Position numbers and translations under genes: made by a program | Shown: positions 14,403 through 22,182 of the stretch, one piece after another | Layout: each line of letters opens with the position of its first letter | Numbering within the stretch: position 1 is the stretch's first letter | Assembly (NCBI GenBank): GCA_946414595.1 | Contig: CAMKPE010000011.1 | Span: 1 to 48,436 of the forward strand | DNA length: 48,436 nucleotides | Reading direction: 5' to 3' | Origin: an uncultured Clostridium sp. | GTDB lineage: Bacteria > Bacillota_I > Bacilli_A > RF39 > UBA660 | The notes under the pieces: generated by a model | Databases searched by the model: none | What the model was told of the DNA's origin: nothing | Seen by the model: the letters and a program-made list of their open reading frames with translations, nothing else

Positions 14403-16022
14403 ATGTTAGAAATAAATTTTAATAAAGTATATAAAAATTTTGGATTTGGTAATGTTTTAGACGGTATCAGTTTTGAAATTAAAACAGGGGAAATAGTCGC
14501 TTTAATTGGTAATAACGGAGCTGGTAAATCAACAATACTAAATATAATTAATAAAGATGAAAATGTAACTAGTGGACTTGTTACAATAAGAAATGGAGCA
14601 AAGATAGGTTACTTAAAACAAATAGTAGAATTAAATGATGATAAAACAGTAAGAGAAGTTTTAAATAGTAGTTTACAAGATATATTTGATATGGAAGAAA
14701 AACTACTTGAATTAGAACTTAAAATGGAAAGTGCAAATGAAATAGAATTAAATAAATTAATTGTAAAATATACTAATTTACAAGATAAGTTTATTGCAAA
14801 AGATGGTTATGCAGTTTCTAAAAGATTAGGTAAAATAATTAAGGGATTTAAATTAGAAAAACTACTTGATAGCAAATATAATAATTTATCAGGTGGAGAA
14901 AAAAGGATAGTTTCTTTAGCAAGTTTAATACTTGAGAATCCAGATATATTATTACTAGATGAACCAACAAACCATTTGGATATCGATACTCTTGAATGGT
15001 TTGAAGAATACTTAAAAAGTATTAAGAAAACTGTCTTAATTGTATCTCATGATAGATATTTCTTAGATAAAGTAACAAATAAAATAATGTTCTTAGAGAG
15101 AGGTAGTTGTGAAATATATCATGGTAACTATTCTTACTTTGAAGAAGAACATGAAAAAAGAATCATGATTGAATTTGAAAACTATAAAACACAAGAAAAG
15201 AAAGTTACTGCCATGAAAGCAGCTATTAAACGATTAAAAGAGTGGGGACGTCTTGCTGCACCAGAAGGTGGAATGTTCTTTAGACGTGCTGCAGCTATTC
15301 AAAAAAGATTAGATAGAATGGAATTAATAGAAAAACCACAGGAAGCAAAAGAACTTAATCTTTCTTTCAACGTAGATGCAAGAAGTGGAAAAGATGTAGT
15401 AATTATCAAAAAGAAAGATCTATATATTGGAGATAGATTACTAATAAAAAGAATGTTCATGGATATATTTTATGGAGAAAAAGTTTGCATTATTGGTAAA
15501 AATGGAACAGGTAAAACTACTTTAATAAAATATATAATTAGTTTAATAGAAAGTGGTAATATTGATGAATCTATTAAGATTGGATCAAATATAAAACTAG
15601 GATACATTCCTCAAGAAATAAGATTTGATAATCCAAAACAAACAGTATTTGAATACACAAGAAGTTTCTATGTTGGAGAAGATAATCATTTAAGAAGTGC
15701 GTTATTTAAATTTCATTTCTTTGATGATGATATAAAGAAAAGAATAGAAAAACTATCTGGTGGAGAAAAAGTAAGATTAAAACTATTTGAATTAATTCTT
15801 AAGAATTCTAATTTCTTAATATTAGATGAACCAACAAACCACATAGATATTGAAACAAGAAATGTATTAGAAGATGCACTTAAAAAATATAAAGGAACTC
15901 TTTTGTGTATTTCACATGACAGATATTTTATAAACAAAATTGTTGATAAAATATATGAAATTAATAATGAACAACTAAATTGTTACGTTGGAAATTATGA
16001 TTATTATAAATCAAAAATATAG
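14403..16022 (+). CDS. ABC-F ribosome-protection ATPase, probable antibiotic resistance factor
   Basis: Cytoplasmic twin-ATPase without membrane segments; ABC-F proteins bind the ribosomal E site and resistance types dislodge drugs from the peptidyl transferase centre. NBD1: Walker A GNNGAGKS (36-43), signature LSGGE (162-166), LLLDEPTNHLD. The inter-domain linker is long, with EWGRLAAPEGG then FFRRAAAIQKRLDRM. NBD2: Walker A GKNGTGKTT (365-373), LSGGEK, LILDEPTNHID. I chose ATG 14403, which has GGAGGAG upstream; the in-frame ATG at 14376 lies inside the terminator loop. The leader peptide and attenuator argue for induction by ribosome-targeting drugs. Which drugs cannot be told from sequence (pleuromutilin, lincosamide, streptogramin or oxazolidinone types are known). 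Confidence 0.88.
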   Translation: MLEINFNKVYKNFGFGNVLDGISFEIKTGEIVALIGNNGAGKSTILNIINKDENVTSGLVTIRNGAKIGYLKQIVELNDDKTVREVLNSSLQDIFDMEEKLLELELKMESANEIELNKLIVKYTNLQDKFIAKDGYAVSKRLGKIIKGFKLEKLLDSKYNNLSGGEKRIVSLASLILENPDILLLDEPTNHLDIDTLEWFEEYLKSIKKTVLIVSHDRYFLDKVTNKIMFLERGSCEIYHGNYSYFEEEHEKRIMIEFENYKTQEKKVTAMKAAIKRLKEWGRLAAPEGGMFFRRAAAIQKRLDRMELIEKPQEAKELNLSFNVDARSGKDVVIIKKKDLYIGDRLLIKRMFMDIFYGEKVCIIGKNGTGKTTLIKYIISLIESGNIDESIKIGSNIKLGYIPQEIRFDNPKQTVFEYTRSFYVGEDNHLRSALFKFHFFDDDIKKRIEKLSGGEKVRLKLFELILKNSNFLILDEPTNHIDIETRNVLEDALKKYKGTLLCISHDRYFINKIVDKIYEINNEQLNCYVGNYDYYKSKI

Positions 16023-16043
16023 TATAATAAGTATGGTGATAGT

Positions 16044-17201
16044 ATGAAAAAGAAACTAATTATTTTAATAACATCTTTAGTAGCAGTTATAATTGGAATA
16101 ATAGCAATTGTTTTGATTATTAATAATAAGAATACTTTAGATAAAGAAGAAACTTCTGAAGGTATTAAAACATATGTAGTAGAAGTATATGACTGGATAA
16201 GAATTAAAGACTTAACTGGTGATGATAATGAAGAAAAGATTGATACTACAAAATTAGGAAAACAAACAATTGAATATGATGGTAAAACTATAATTGTAGA
16301 AGTAAAAGATACAACGCCACCATACATTGGTTTAAAGACTGCTTATAATCATATTAAAGATACAAACTTCACATTTGAAAAAGATGTAATTTGTACAGAT
16401 AACTATGATAAAGATATTAAATGTGAAATAATTGGAGAATATGACTTAACGACTTTAGGAGAATACAATGTTAAAGTTGTAGCAGTAGATTCACATAATA
16501 ACAAAACAGAAAAAGATATTATTTTAAGAGTAATAGATAAATCTTCAATTAACAATGATACTAAGATTATTACTGTAGAAGAAGCAAAAAAGAATATGCC
16601 AGAAGGAGCACATCTAATGATGGATGTTTCTAAATGGGAACAAGTTATCGATTGGAAGAAAGTAAAAGATGAAGGAATCGAATATGTAATGATTCGTCTT
16701 GGAACTCAGAAAGCAATCGATGATGATTCAGTAATAGATGAGTATTTTGAAAGAAACATTAATGAAGCACATAAGAATGGAATAAAAGTAGGAGTTTACT
16801 ATTACTCTTATGCAAATGATGTAGAAGATGCTAAGATACAAGCAGAATGGGTATTAAAACAATTAGAAGGTTATGAACTAGAACTTCCAGTAGCATTCGA
16901 TTGGGAATGTTGGAAATTCTACAATTCATTTGATATAAGTCTTCATGATATAAACGAAATTGGAAAGACTTTTTTAAGCATAATAAATGAAAAAGGTTAT
17001 GATGTTGTTAACTATGGAAGTAAAAACTATATGGAATTTGTTTGGGATTTAGATGAGTATGGAGTATGGTTAGCACATTATACAGATAAAACAAATTACG
17101 AAGGAAAATACGTTATGTGGCAGTTTACAGATTCTGGTAAAGTAAATGGTGTAAATAAGAATGTCGACTTAGACTATTATTACCCTAATAATGTTGAATA
17201 A
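16044..17201 (+). CDS. Membrane-anchored GH25 muramidase with Ig-like domain
   Basis: Extracytoplasmic peptidoglycan hydrolase. One hydrophobic N-terminal segment (about 4-26) acts as anchor or uncleaved signal. Residues about 85-165 resemble an Ig-like/DUF5011 beta domain (DTTPPYIGL start, GEYNVKVVAVDSHNN end). The GH25 barrel spans 188-385: MDVSKW with Asp194, the catalytic pair in FDWE (Asp286, Glu288), and the C-terminal VDLDYYY. It should cleave the MurNAc-GlcNAc bond. GGTGAT precedes the ATG, and a TATAAT lies at 16023-16028, so the untranslated leader is very short. The next gene also encodes a membrane-anchored exported protein. Confidence 0.88.
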   Translation: MKKKLIILITSLVAVIIGIIAIVLIINNKNTLDKEETSEGIKTYVVEVYDWIRIKDLTGDDNEEKIDTTKLGKQTIEYDGKTIIVEVKDTTPPYIGLKTAYNHIKDTNFTFEKDVICTDNYDKDIKCEIIGEYDLTTLGEYNVKVVAVDSHNNKTEKDIILRVIDKSSINNDTKIITVEEAKKNMPEGAHLMMDVSKWEQVIDWKKVKDEGIEYVMIRLGTQKAIDDDSVIDEYFERNINEAHKNGIKVGVYYYSYANDVEDAKIQAEWVLKQLEGYELELPVAFDWECWKFYNSFDISLHDINEIGKTFLSIINEKGYDVVNYGSKNYMEFVWDLDEYGVWLAHYTDKTNYEGKYVMWQFTDSGKVNGVNKNVDLDYYYPNNVE

Positions 17202-17245
17202 AATGTAAACATTACTTATAATTTATTATTATGAGGAGAATAGAT

Positions 17246-18262
17246 ATGGAAAAGAAAAAAGGGATAAATAAGAGTTATTTAATTATATTAATTGGTCTTG
17301 TATTCATTGTTGCAGGAATTGTATCAGCAGTATTTCTAAATGGTGGAAGCAAGAAAGTAGAACCAAAAGGTGGAAACGAAGATAAACCAGTAGAAGTAAA
17401 AACAACTACAACACCTTTAATGTATGAAGTTACAAAAGAAGGTAGTGACACTAAAATCTACTTATTTGGTAGTATTCACGTAGCAGAAGAAGGAGGATCA
17501 TTCCCTGATTACATTACAAATGCATATAAAGCAAGTGAATATGTAGCATGTGAATATGATATATTAGCAGAACAAACAAATCCAGAAGCTCAACAAAAAC
17601 AACAAGAGGAACTAAAATATAAAGATGGAACTACAGTTAAAGATCATATAAGTGAAGATACATATAATAAAGCAGTAGCATTTTTAAAAGAAAATAATGT
17701 TTATAATGAATCAATTGATCAATATAAATTATTTGCATGGAATTCAACAATAACACAATTAATTGCAAGAAAGGCAGGATTAAGTACAAGTTCAGGAATT
17801 GATATAATAATTCTTTACCAAGCAAAAGAAGATGGAAAAATTATTCTTGAAGTAGAATCAAGTGAATTCCAATCTAAATTATTTGATAGTTTTGAAGATA
17901 GATTATTTGAAATAATGATAATTGAAACAATAAAAAATCCTGATAAGAGTGTAGGGGATTTACTAAAATTGTATAATGCATGGAAAAAGGGAGATCCAAA
18001 CGAAATCTATGCATTAAGCAAGTCTGATTTTTCAGATGAAGTTAAACAACAATATTCTGAAGATGACGTTATAATAATGGATGATTATACTAAGCGATTA
18101 CTTCATGATAGAAATATAACAATGACTGATAAATTTGAAGAATATTTTGAAAAAGGTTACAATACATTCTATATGGTAGGAGTTGCTCATTTAGTTGGTG
18201 ATGATGGTATAGCAAACCTATTAACACAAAGAGGATATAAAGTAACTCAAGTAAATAAATAA
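17246..18262 (+). CDS. TraB/GumN family protein, membrane-anchored
   Basis: 338-aa protein with a single N-terminal membrane segment (about 11-31) and an exported TraB/GumN (TIKI-like, erythromycin-esterase-like fold) domain. Two family GxxH motifs are present: GSIH at 75-78 and GVAH at 312-315, proposed to form a metallopeptidase site. A conserved Glu lies in ACEYD. Family members are putative metalloproteases, and bacterial substrates are largely unknown. I chose ATG 17246 because GAGGAG lies upstream; the in-frame ATG at 17231 would bury that site. A terminator follows directly. Confidence 0.82.
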   Translation: MEKKKGINKSYLIILIGLVFIVAGIVSAVFLNGGSKKVEPKGGNEDKPVEVKTTTTPLMYEVTKEGSDTKIYLFGSIHVAEEGGSFPDYITNAYKASEYVACEYDILAEQTNPEAQQKQQEELKYKDGTTVKDHISEDTYNKAVAFLKENNVYNESIDQYKLFAWNSTITQLIARKAGLSTSSGIDIIILYQAKEDGKIILEVESSEFQSKLFDSFEDRLFEIMIIETIKNPDKSVGDLLKLYNAWKKGDPNEIYALSKSDFSDEVKQQYSEDDVIIMDDYTKRLLHDRNITMTDKFEEYFEKGYNTFYMVGVAHLVGDDGIANLLTQRGYKVTQVNK

Positions 18263-18287
18263 ACTAGATTTAATATCTAGTTTTTTT
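18262..18287 (+). terminator. Intrinsic terminator after the TraB/GumN gene
   Basis: AACTAGAT/ATCTAGTT stem, five-base loop, then TTTTTT; the 5' arm begins at the stop codon. Confidence 0.85.
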
Positions 18288-18337
18288 CTTTATAATGTGT
18301 TAATATAATAGTGTTCTAAAAAAAGAACATTATTAAT

Positions 18338-18414
18338 GGCTCGTTGGTGAAGTGGCTTAACACATTGCCCTCTCAAGGCAACATTCATGGATTCGAATTC
18401 CATACGAGTCACCA
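18338..18414 (+). tRNA. tRNA-Glu (anticodon CTC)
   Basis: Cloverleaf with acceptor GGCTCGT/ACGAGTC, D-stem GTG/CAC, anticodon stem TTGCC/GGCAA with loop CTCTCAA (anticodon CTC), T-stem ATGGA/TCCAT with TTCGAAT loop, and encoded CCA. TATAAT boxes lie at 18291 and 18304. An 11-pair inverted repeat (18307-18334) sits between promoter and tRNA. Confidence 0.9.
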
Positions 18415-18425
18415 AATTTTAAAAG

Positions 18426-18449
18426 AAAAACCCTGATAGGGCTTTTTTT
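18426..18449 (+). terminator. Terminator after tRNA-Glu
   Basis: AAAAACCCT/AGGG(C)TTTTT hairpin with a bulged C and loop GAT, ending in a run of seven T. Confidence 0.6.
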
Positions 18450-18450
18450 A

Positions 18451-18479
18451 TTGACTTTTTACACTTTTTTTGTTATAAT
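18451..18479 (+). promoter_or_regulatory. Strong promoter of the helD operon
   Basis: TTGACT (18451-18456), 17-base spacer, TATAAT (18474-18479) with TGT upstream (extended -10). It starts two bases after the preceding terminator. Confidence 0.8.
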
Positions 18480-18508
18480 AACCAATCAAGTAAAAAGGGG
18501 ATGACAGC

Positions 18509-20659
18509 ATGAGTTCACAAGCTAGTGAAAAAGAATATCGTGATGAGCAAGCTTATTTAGATAGAACTTATAGTGAAATAAGAAGACAGATAAAAACTAA
18601 GAGTGATCATCTAGAAGAAAACTATGCTACTGCTACTAGTTTAGGAGAAGAGCATTACGAAGTAAATAGTAGAAAAGACATTGGAGACTTTGCAGATAGT
18701 CTTAGAGCAATTGACGCTCATGCCGATATGTCTAATTTTGAAAACGAACAATTAAGAAGATTAACTACAACACTTAAAGAACCATATTTTGGAAGCGTTG
18801 AATTAGAAATGAATGGGAAAAGTGAAGTTTATCATATTGGTAAACAAGCTATTCTTGCAGAGCTTTCTTTATCAACACCAGAAGAATTATTAACTGGTAA
18901 GAAAGAAGAAAGAGAAGATTATATAGATATATATGTATACGATTGGAGAAGTCCAGTTGCATCAACATATTACAATTCTAAAACAGGTCCAACACAATAC
19001 AATTCACCTGAAGGATATATTCCATGTGATCTTAAAGAAAGAAAGCAAATAAAAATAGATAAAGAAAAAGTAACAAGAATTATAAAAAGTGGTATTTATC
19101 TAGATGATGTTGTACTTCAAGAAGTATTAAGTAAATCATCATCTCCAAAAATGAGAGATATCGTTGATACAATTCAAGAAGAACAAAATGATGTCATAAG
19201 AAATGTTAAAGATAAAAAAATAATAGTACAAGGATGTGCTGGAAGTGGTAAAACTTCAGTAGCCCTTCATAGATTAGCATACCTTCTATATAACGATAAG
19301 AAAATAACTTCAGATAATATGTTGATATTCTCACCAAACGATGTATTTTCAGATTACATATCTGATGTACTTCCAGAACTTGGTGAAAGAAATGTTGAAC
19401 AAACAACATTCTCTAGTTTTACAGAGGGAATAGTAAAAGGATTTACTCATATTGAATCTTATCTAGAGTTTATATCGAAATACTATGATGGATTAAATAC
19501 AGAAGAACAAAATAGATTAAATAGATTTAAATTCTCTAATGATTATAGAGAAGCGTTAAAGAAATTTATTAAAAGAAAAACAGATTCATATAGATTTGCA
19601 GATAACTTTTCTTTGAATGGTATAGTTGCTAAGAAAGATTATTTAAATAGAATGGTAGAAAACTTAGCAGGAGTACCATTACAAGAAAAAATAGATTTAA
19701 TAACTGATGCAATTATTAATGCAGTTAAATCTTATAGAATAGATAAAGACTTATTAAGAATGAAAATTGAAAAAGCATTAGTTAAACCAAGTTTTAATCC
19801 AAGAACTGTATATAATGAATTCTTAGAATCAGAAGAATTTAAACAAGCATATGGTAAAAAAGGAAATAAAGTTACAAAAGAAGCTATTGAATATCCGGAT
19901 TTAATTGGAATGTTATATTTAAATTATGAGATGACTGGATATGTAGAAAATAATATGGTTCATCACTTAGTTATAGATGAAGCGCAAGATTATACTCCAT
20001 TACAAATAGAGATGATTGCTAAAATATTTAGGGGTGCTTCAATTACAGTACTTGGTGATGCTGCTCAAACAATAAATCCTTATTTCAAGTATGGGTCTCT
20101 TGAAGAGATGAAAGCTGAATTAGGAGATACTGCTAGATATGTAGAATTAAATAAAGCTTATAGATCTAGTAGAGAAATAATAGAATATGCAAGCAAGTTT
20201 ATTGGAGATACGAAAGTAATTCCAGTAAGAGAAAGTCAAGATAATCCAGTAGTAGTTAAAGAAGTTAGTAAAGAACAATTATTTACTGAACTTGTAAAAG
20301 ATATTCTTGCATTAAAAGAAAAAGGTTTTGAAAGAATTTGTATTATTACAAAAAGTAATAAAGAAGCAACTGCTATATACGAAGGATTAAAAGGATCAAT
20401 AGATAATATAACAGTTATAACAACAGCATCAGAAATAAATCCAGACTTCTTAGTGGCACCAACTTATATGGCTAAAGGATTAGAGTTTGATGCAGTTATA
20501 AATTACAACAGCATGGAAAACGAATACGAAGAAGAAGACAAATATTTATATTATGTAGCATGTACACGTGCTCAACATGATTTAGTGGTTTACAATGAAC
20601 CAAAAATGAAGAAAAAGGTGATAGGGAATGGAACAAGAGAAGAAAAGCGTGAAAATTAG
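18509..20659 (+). CDS. helD: HelD-like RNA polymerase-recycling ATPase (UvrD superfamily)
   Basis: 716-aa superfamily I ATPase. The N-terminal charged helical region (about 1-90) matches the HelD coiled-coil arm that enters the RNA polymerase secondary channel. Walker A is GCAGSGKTS (242-250), followed by LHRLAYLL; Walker B reads IDEAQDYT near 490. The late motifs APTYMAKGLEFDAV and YVACTRAQHDL complete the helicase core. HelD uses ATP to strip stalled polymerase from nucleic acid rather than unwind DNA. It is close to the 774 aa of the Bacillus enzyme. The next gene starts 32 bases before its stop, so translation is coupled. Confidence 0.85.
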   Translation: MSSQASEKEYRDEQAYLDRTYSEIRRQIKTKSDHLEENYATATSLGEEHYEVNSRKDIGDFADSLRAIDAHADMSNFENEQLRRLTTTLKEPYFGSVELEMNGKSEVYHIGKQAILAELSLSTPEELLTGKKEEREDYIDIYVYDWRSPVASTYYNSKTGPTQYNSPEGYIPCDLKERKQIKIDKEKVTRIIKSGIYLDDVVLQEVLSKSSSPKMRDIVDTIQEEQNDVIRNVKDKKIIVQGCAGSGKTSVALHRLAYLLYNDKKITSDNMLIFSPNDVFSDYISDVLPELGERNVEQTTFSSFTEGIVKGFTHIESYLEFISKYYDGLNTEEQNRLNRFKFSNDYREALKKFIKRKTDSYRFADNFSLNGIVAKKDYLNRMVENLAGVPLQEKIDLITDAIINAVKSYRIDKDLLRMKIEKALVKPSFNPRTVYNEFLESEEFKQAYGKKGNKVTKEAIEYPDLIGMLYLNYEMTGYVENNMVHHLVIDEAQDYTPLQIEMIAKIFRGASITVLGDAAQTINPYFKYGSLEEMKAELGDTARYVELNKAYRSSREIIEYASKFIGDTKVIPVRESQDNPVVVKEVSKEQLFTELVKDILALKEKGFERICIITKSNKEATAIYEGLKGSIDNITVITTASEINPDFLVAPTYMAKGLEFDAVINYNSMENEYEEEDKYLYYVACTRAQHDLVVYNEPKMKKKVIGNGTREEKREN

Positions 20660-21689
20660 AATGTTATTAAACTATATTAATAACGGGCCAAGTGTGGTAA
20701 ACAATAATAATGAGAAAGTTTATTCAAGAGCAGTAAAACTTGAAAAAATGATGCAACTATTTTATAGTGATCAAGGAACAGTTCAAAAACTTTCAGAAAT
20801 GATGAAAGTTTATAGAACTCATAAAGAATTCATGGAAGCAAATGGAGATTTATTAGAGTATGCTGAAGATGAAACTTTAGCAGGATATGCTGCAGCAGTA
20901 GAAGAAATTAGTAGTTTCTTTAAGAAATGTGAAGAAGTAGGATTATGTGAATTAGTTCCTCGTCTAATAGCATTAGATGAAGATCATTTCTTTGAAGATT
21001 ATCCATATGCAGCAAATTTTGTAGAAGATTATATTAACTTTAAAGATTCTCCTTACTTAAAAGATTTCTTAAATGCTGTAGGAATTAGAGAAGTAGATTT
21101 TAATAGATTCCTTACAGTAGTAAATGAATTAGATCAAGATTTATTTGATAGATATCAAGCAAGAGCACAAGAAAATAAAATCCAAAGAATGGATGATGTT
21201 TCAAGAAAAATTAGAAACATTGTTAGTGGAGTAAAAACAGGAAAGACTACTGATGGTGAGGATTTCGATAAAATTGAATTCTATGTTAACTTACCATTCT
21301 ATGATGAAATGTCATCAAGAGAAACATTAGAAGATTTCAATATTAGAAAGACACCATTTATAGATCAAAGATTTAAATCAATTTTACTTGCACTTGCACC
21401 ACAAGAAACATATGATGTTCTTAAATATTCATTAAACAATAAATTATTATCAAGCAAGTCTCATACAATAACAGAAAAAGAAATAGCTGAGACAAGATAT
21501 ACTGTTAATGGAATAACATTAACTGATGAAGGTAAACAACATATCATCAATTACATGAAGGAAAGAAAAATGCCATGGTTAGCACTTGCTTTCCAAGAAG
21601 TAAGAGATAGATATTTAGATGGTACATTAAAACTTAGTGAAAACAAAAAATTGGCGAAAGTCAAAGGGGGAAAGAAAGATGAAAATTAG
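20628..21689 (+). CDS. Unknown helical protein in the helD operon
   Basis: 353 aa, no signal peptide, no membrane segment, no recognised domain. It is mostly predicted helix, with many Asp/Glu/Lys residues and a basic C-terminus (KVKGGKK). The start overlaps the 3' end of helD by 32 bases and has AGGTGATAGGGA upstream; its own stop overlaps the following gene. Three genes with overlapping ends under one strong promoter suggest a shared function, possibly linked to transcription or the nucleoid, but nothing in the sequence proves it. Confidence 0.6.
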   Translation: MEQEKKSVKIRMLLNYINNGPSVVNNNNEKVYSRAVKLEKMMQLFYSDQGTVQKLSEMMKVYRTHKEFMEANGDLLEYAEDETLAGYAAAVEEISSFFKKCEEVGLCELVPRLIALDEDHFFEDYPYAANFVEDYINFKDSPYLKDFLNAVGIREVDFNRFLTVVNELDQDLFDRYQARAQENKIQRMDDVSRKIRNIVSGVKTGKTTDGEDFDKIEFYVNLPFYDEMSSRETLEDFNIRKTPFIDQRFKSILLALAPQETYDVLKYSLNNKLLSSKSHTITEKEIAETRYTVNGITLTDEGKQHIINYMKERKMPWLALAFQEVRDRYLDGTLKLSENKKLAKVKGGKKDEN

Positions 21690-22068
21690 AAATCTAAAAA
21701 CAAGTAATAGTCACTTTGTAAAAAACATCAAAACAGGAGCTAAGCTAGTTCTAAACCTTGCAGCACATGCAGCTTTAGCAGTAGGAGTAGTATCATTAAC
21801 TGTTAATCATTTAACTGTATTATCAGTTTTACTTGCACCATTTGCTTTAGTAGCAATCGGTTCAAGCTATGCTAGATTTAGTAACAAGATAGCGGCATCA
21901 GCAAAAGACGATGGTACTTTCTTAGGAAACTTTATTAACGGTAAAGGTGTTAAAGATGCAATCAAAACTAAGTATGAAAATGCTAAAAACAAAGTATTAA
22001 GTCTTAAAAGAAAACGTGACTCAAAAGTTGCAGCACCTATCGCAAGACCAGCTGTAAAAGTAGCATAA
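21679..22068 (+). CDS. Small membrane protein, unknown, in the helD operon
   Basis: 129 aa. A basic N-terminus (MKIRNLKTSNSHFVKN) is followed by a hydrophobic hairpin of two segments (about 20-65) and a very basic C-terminal half with KRKRDSK and an APIARPAVKVA end. ATG 21679 is preferred because AAAGGGGGAAAG lies upstream; an in-frame ATG at 21637 lies deep inside the preceding gene. It overlaps that gene's stop by 11 bases. The two-helix hydrophobic part plus basic tail could hold something at the membrane; no family is recognised. Confidence 0.6.
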   Translation: MKIRNLKTSNSHFVKNIKTGAKLVLNLAAHAALAVGVVSLTVNHLTVLSVLLAPFALVAIGSSYARFSNKIAASAKDDGTFLGNFINGKGVKDAIKTKYENAKNKVLSLKRKRDSKVAAPIARPAVKVA

Positions 22069-22071
22069 AAG

Positions 22072-22098
22072 AAATTCGATTAAGTTCGAATTTTTTTT
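22072..22098 (+). terminator. helD operon terminator
   Basis: AAATTCGA/TCGAATTT stem with six-base loop, then TTTTTT. Confidence 0.85.
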
Positions 22099-22109
22099 GT
22101 TTTCTATAA

Positions 22110-22136
22110 TTGGCACTTAAGGTTGACAAGTGCTAA
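22110..22136 (+). promoter_or_regulatory. CIRCE operator (HrcA site) of htpG
   Basis: TTGGCACTT, nine bases, AAGTGCTAA: a close match to the CIRCE consensus TTAGCACTC-N9-GAGTGCTAA. It overlaps the htpG -35 box, so HrcA binding should block transcription until heat shock. Confidence 0.88.
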
Positions 22137-22151
22137 AAATGGTGCTAGTAT
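22123..22151 (+). promoter_or_regulatory. htpG promoter
   Basis: TTGACA (22123-22128), 17-base spacer, TAGTAT (22146-22151) with TGC upstream. The -35 lies inside the CIRCE. Confidence 0.8.
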
Positions 22152-22182
22152 TAAACTTGTAGTAAGAAAGAGGGAAGACAAA

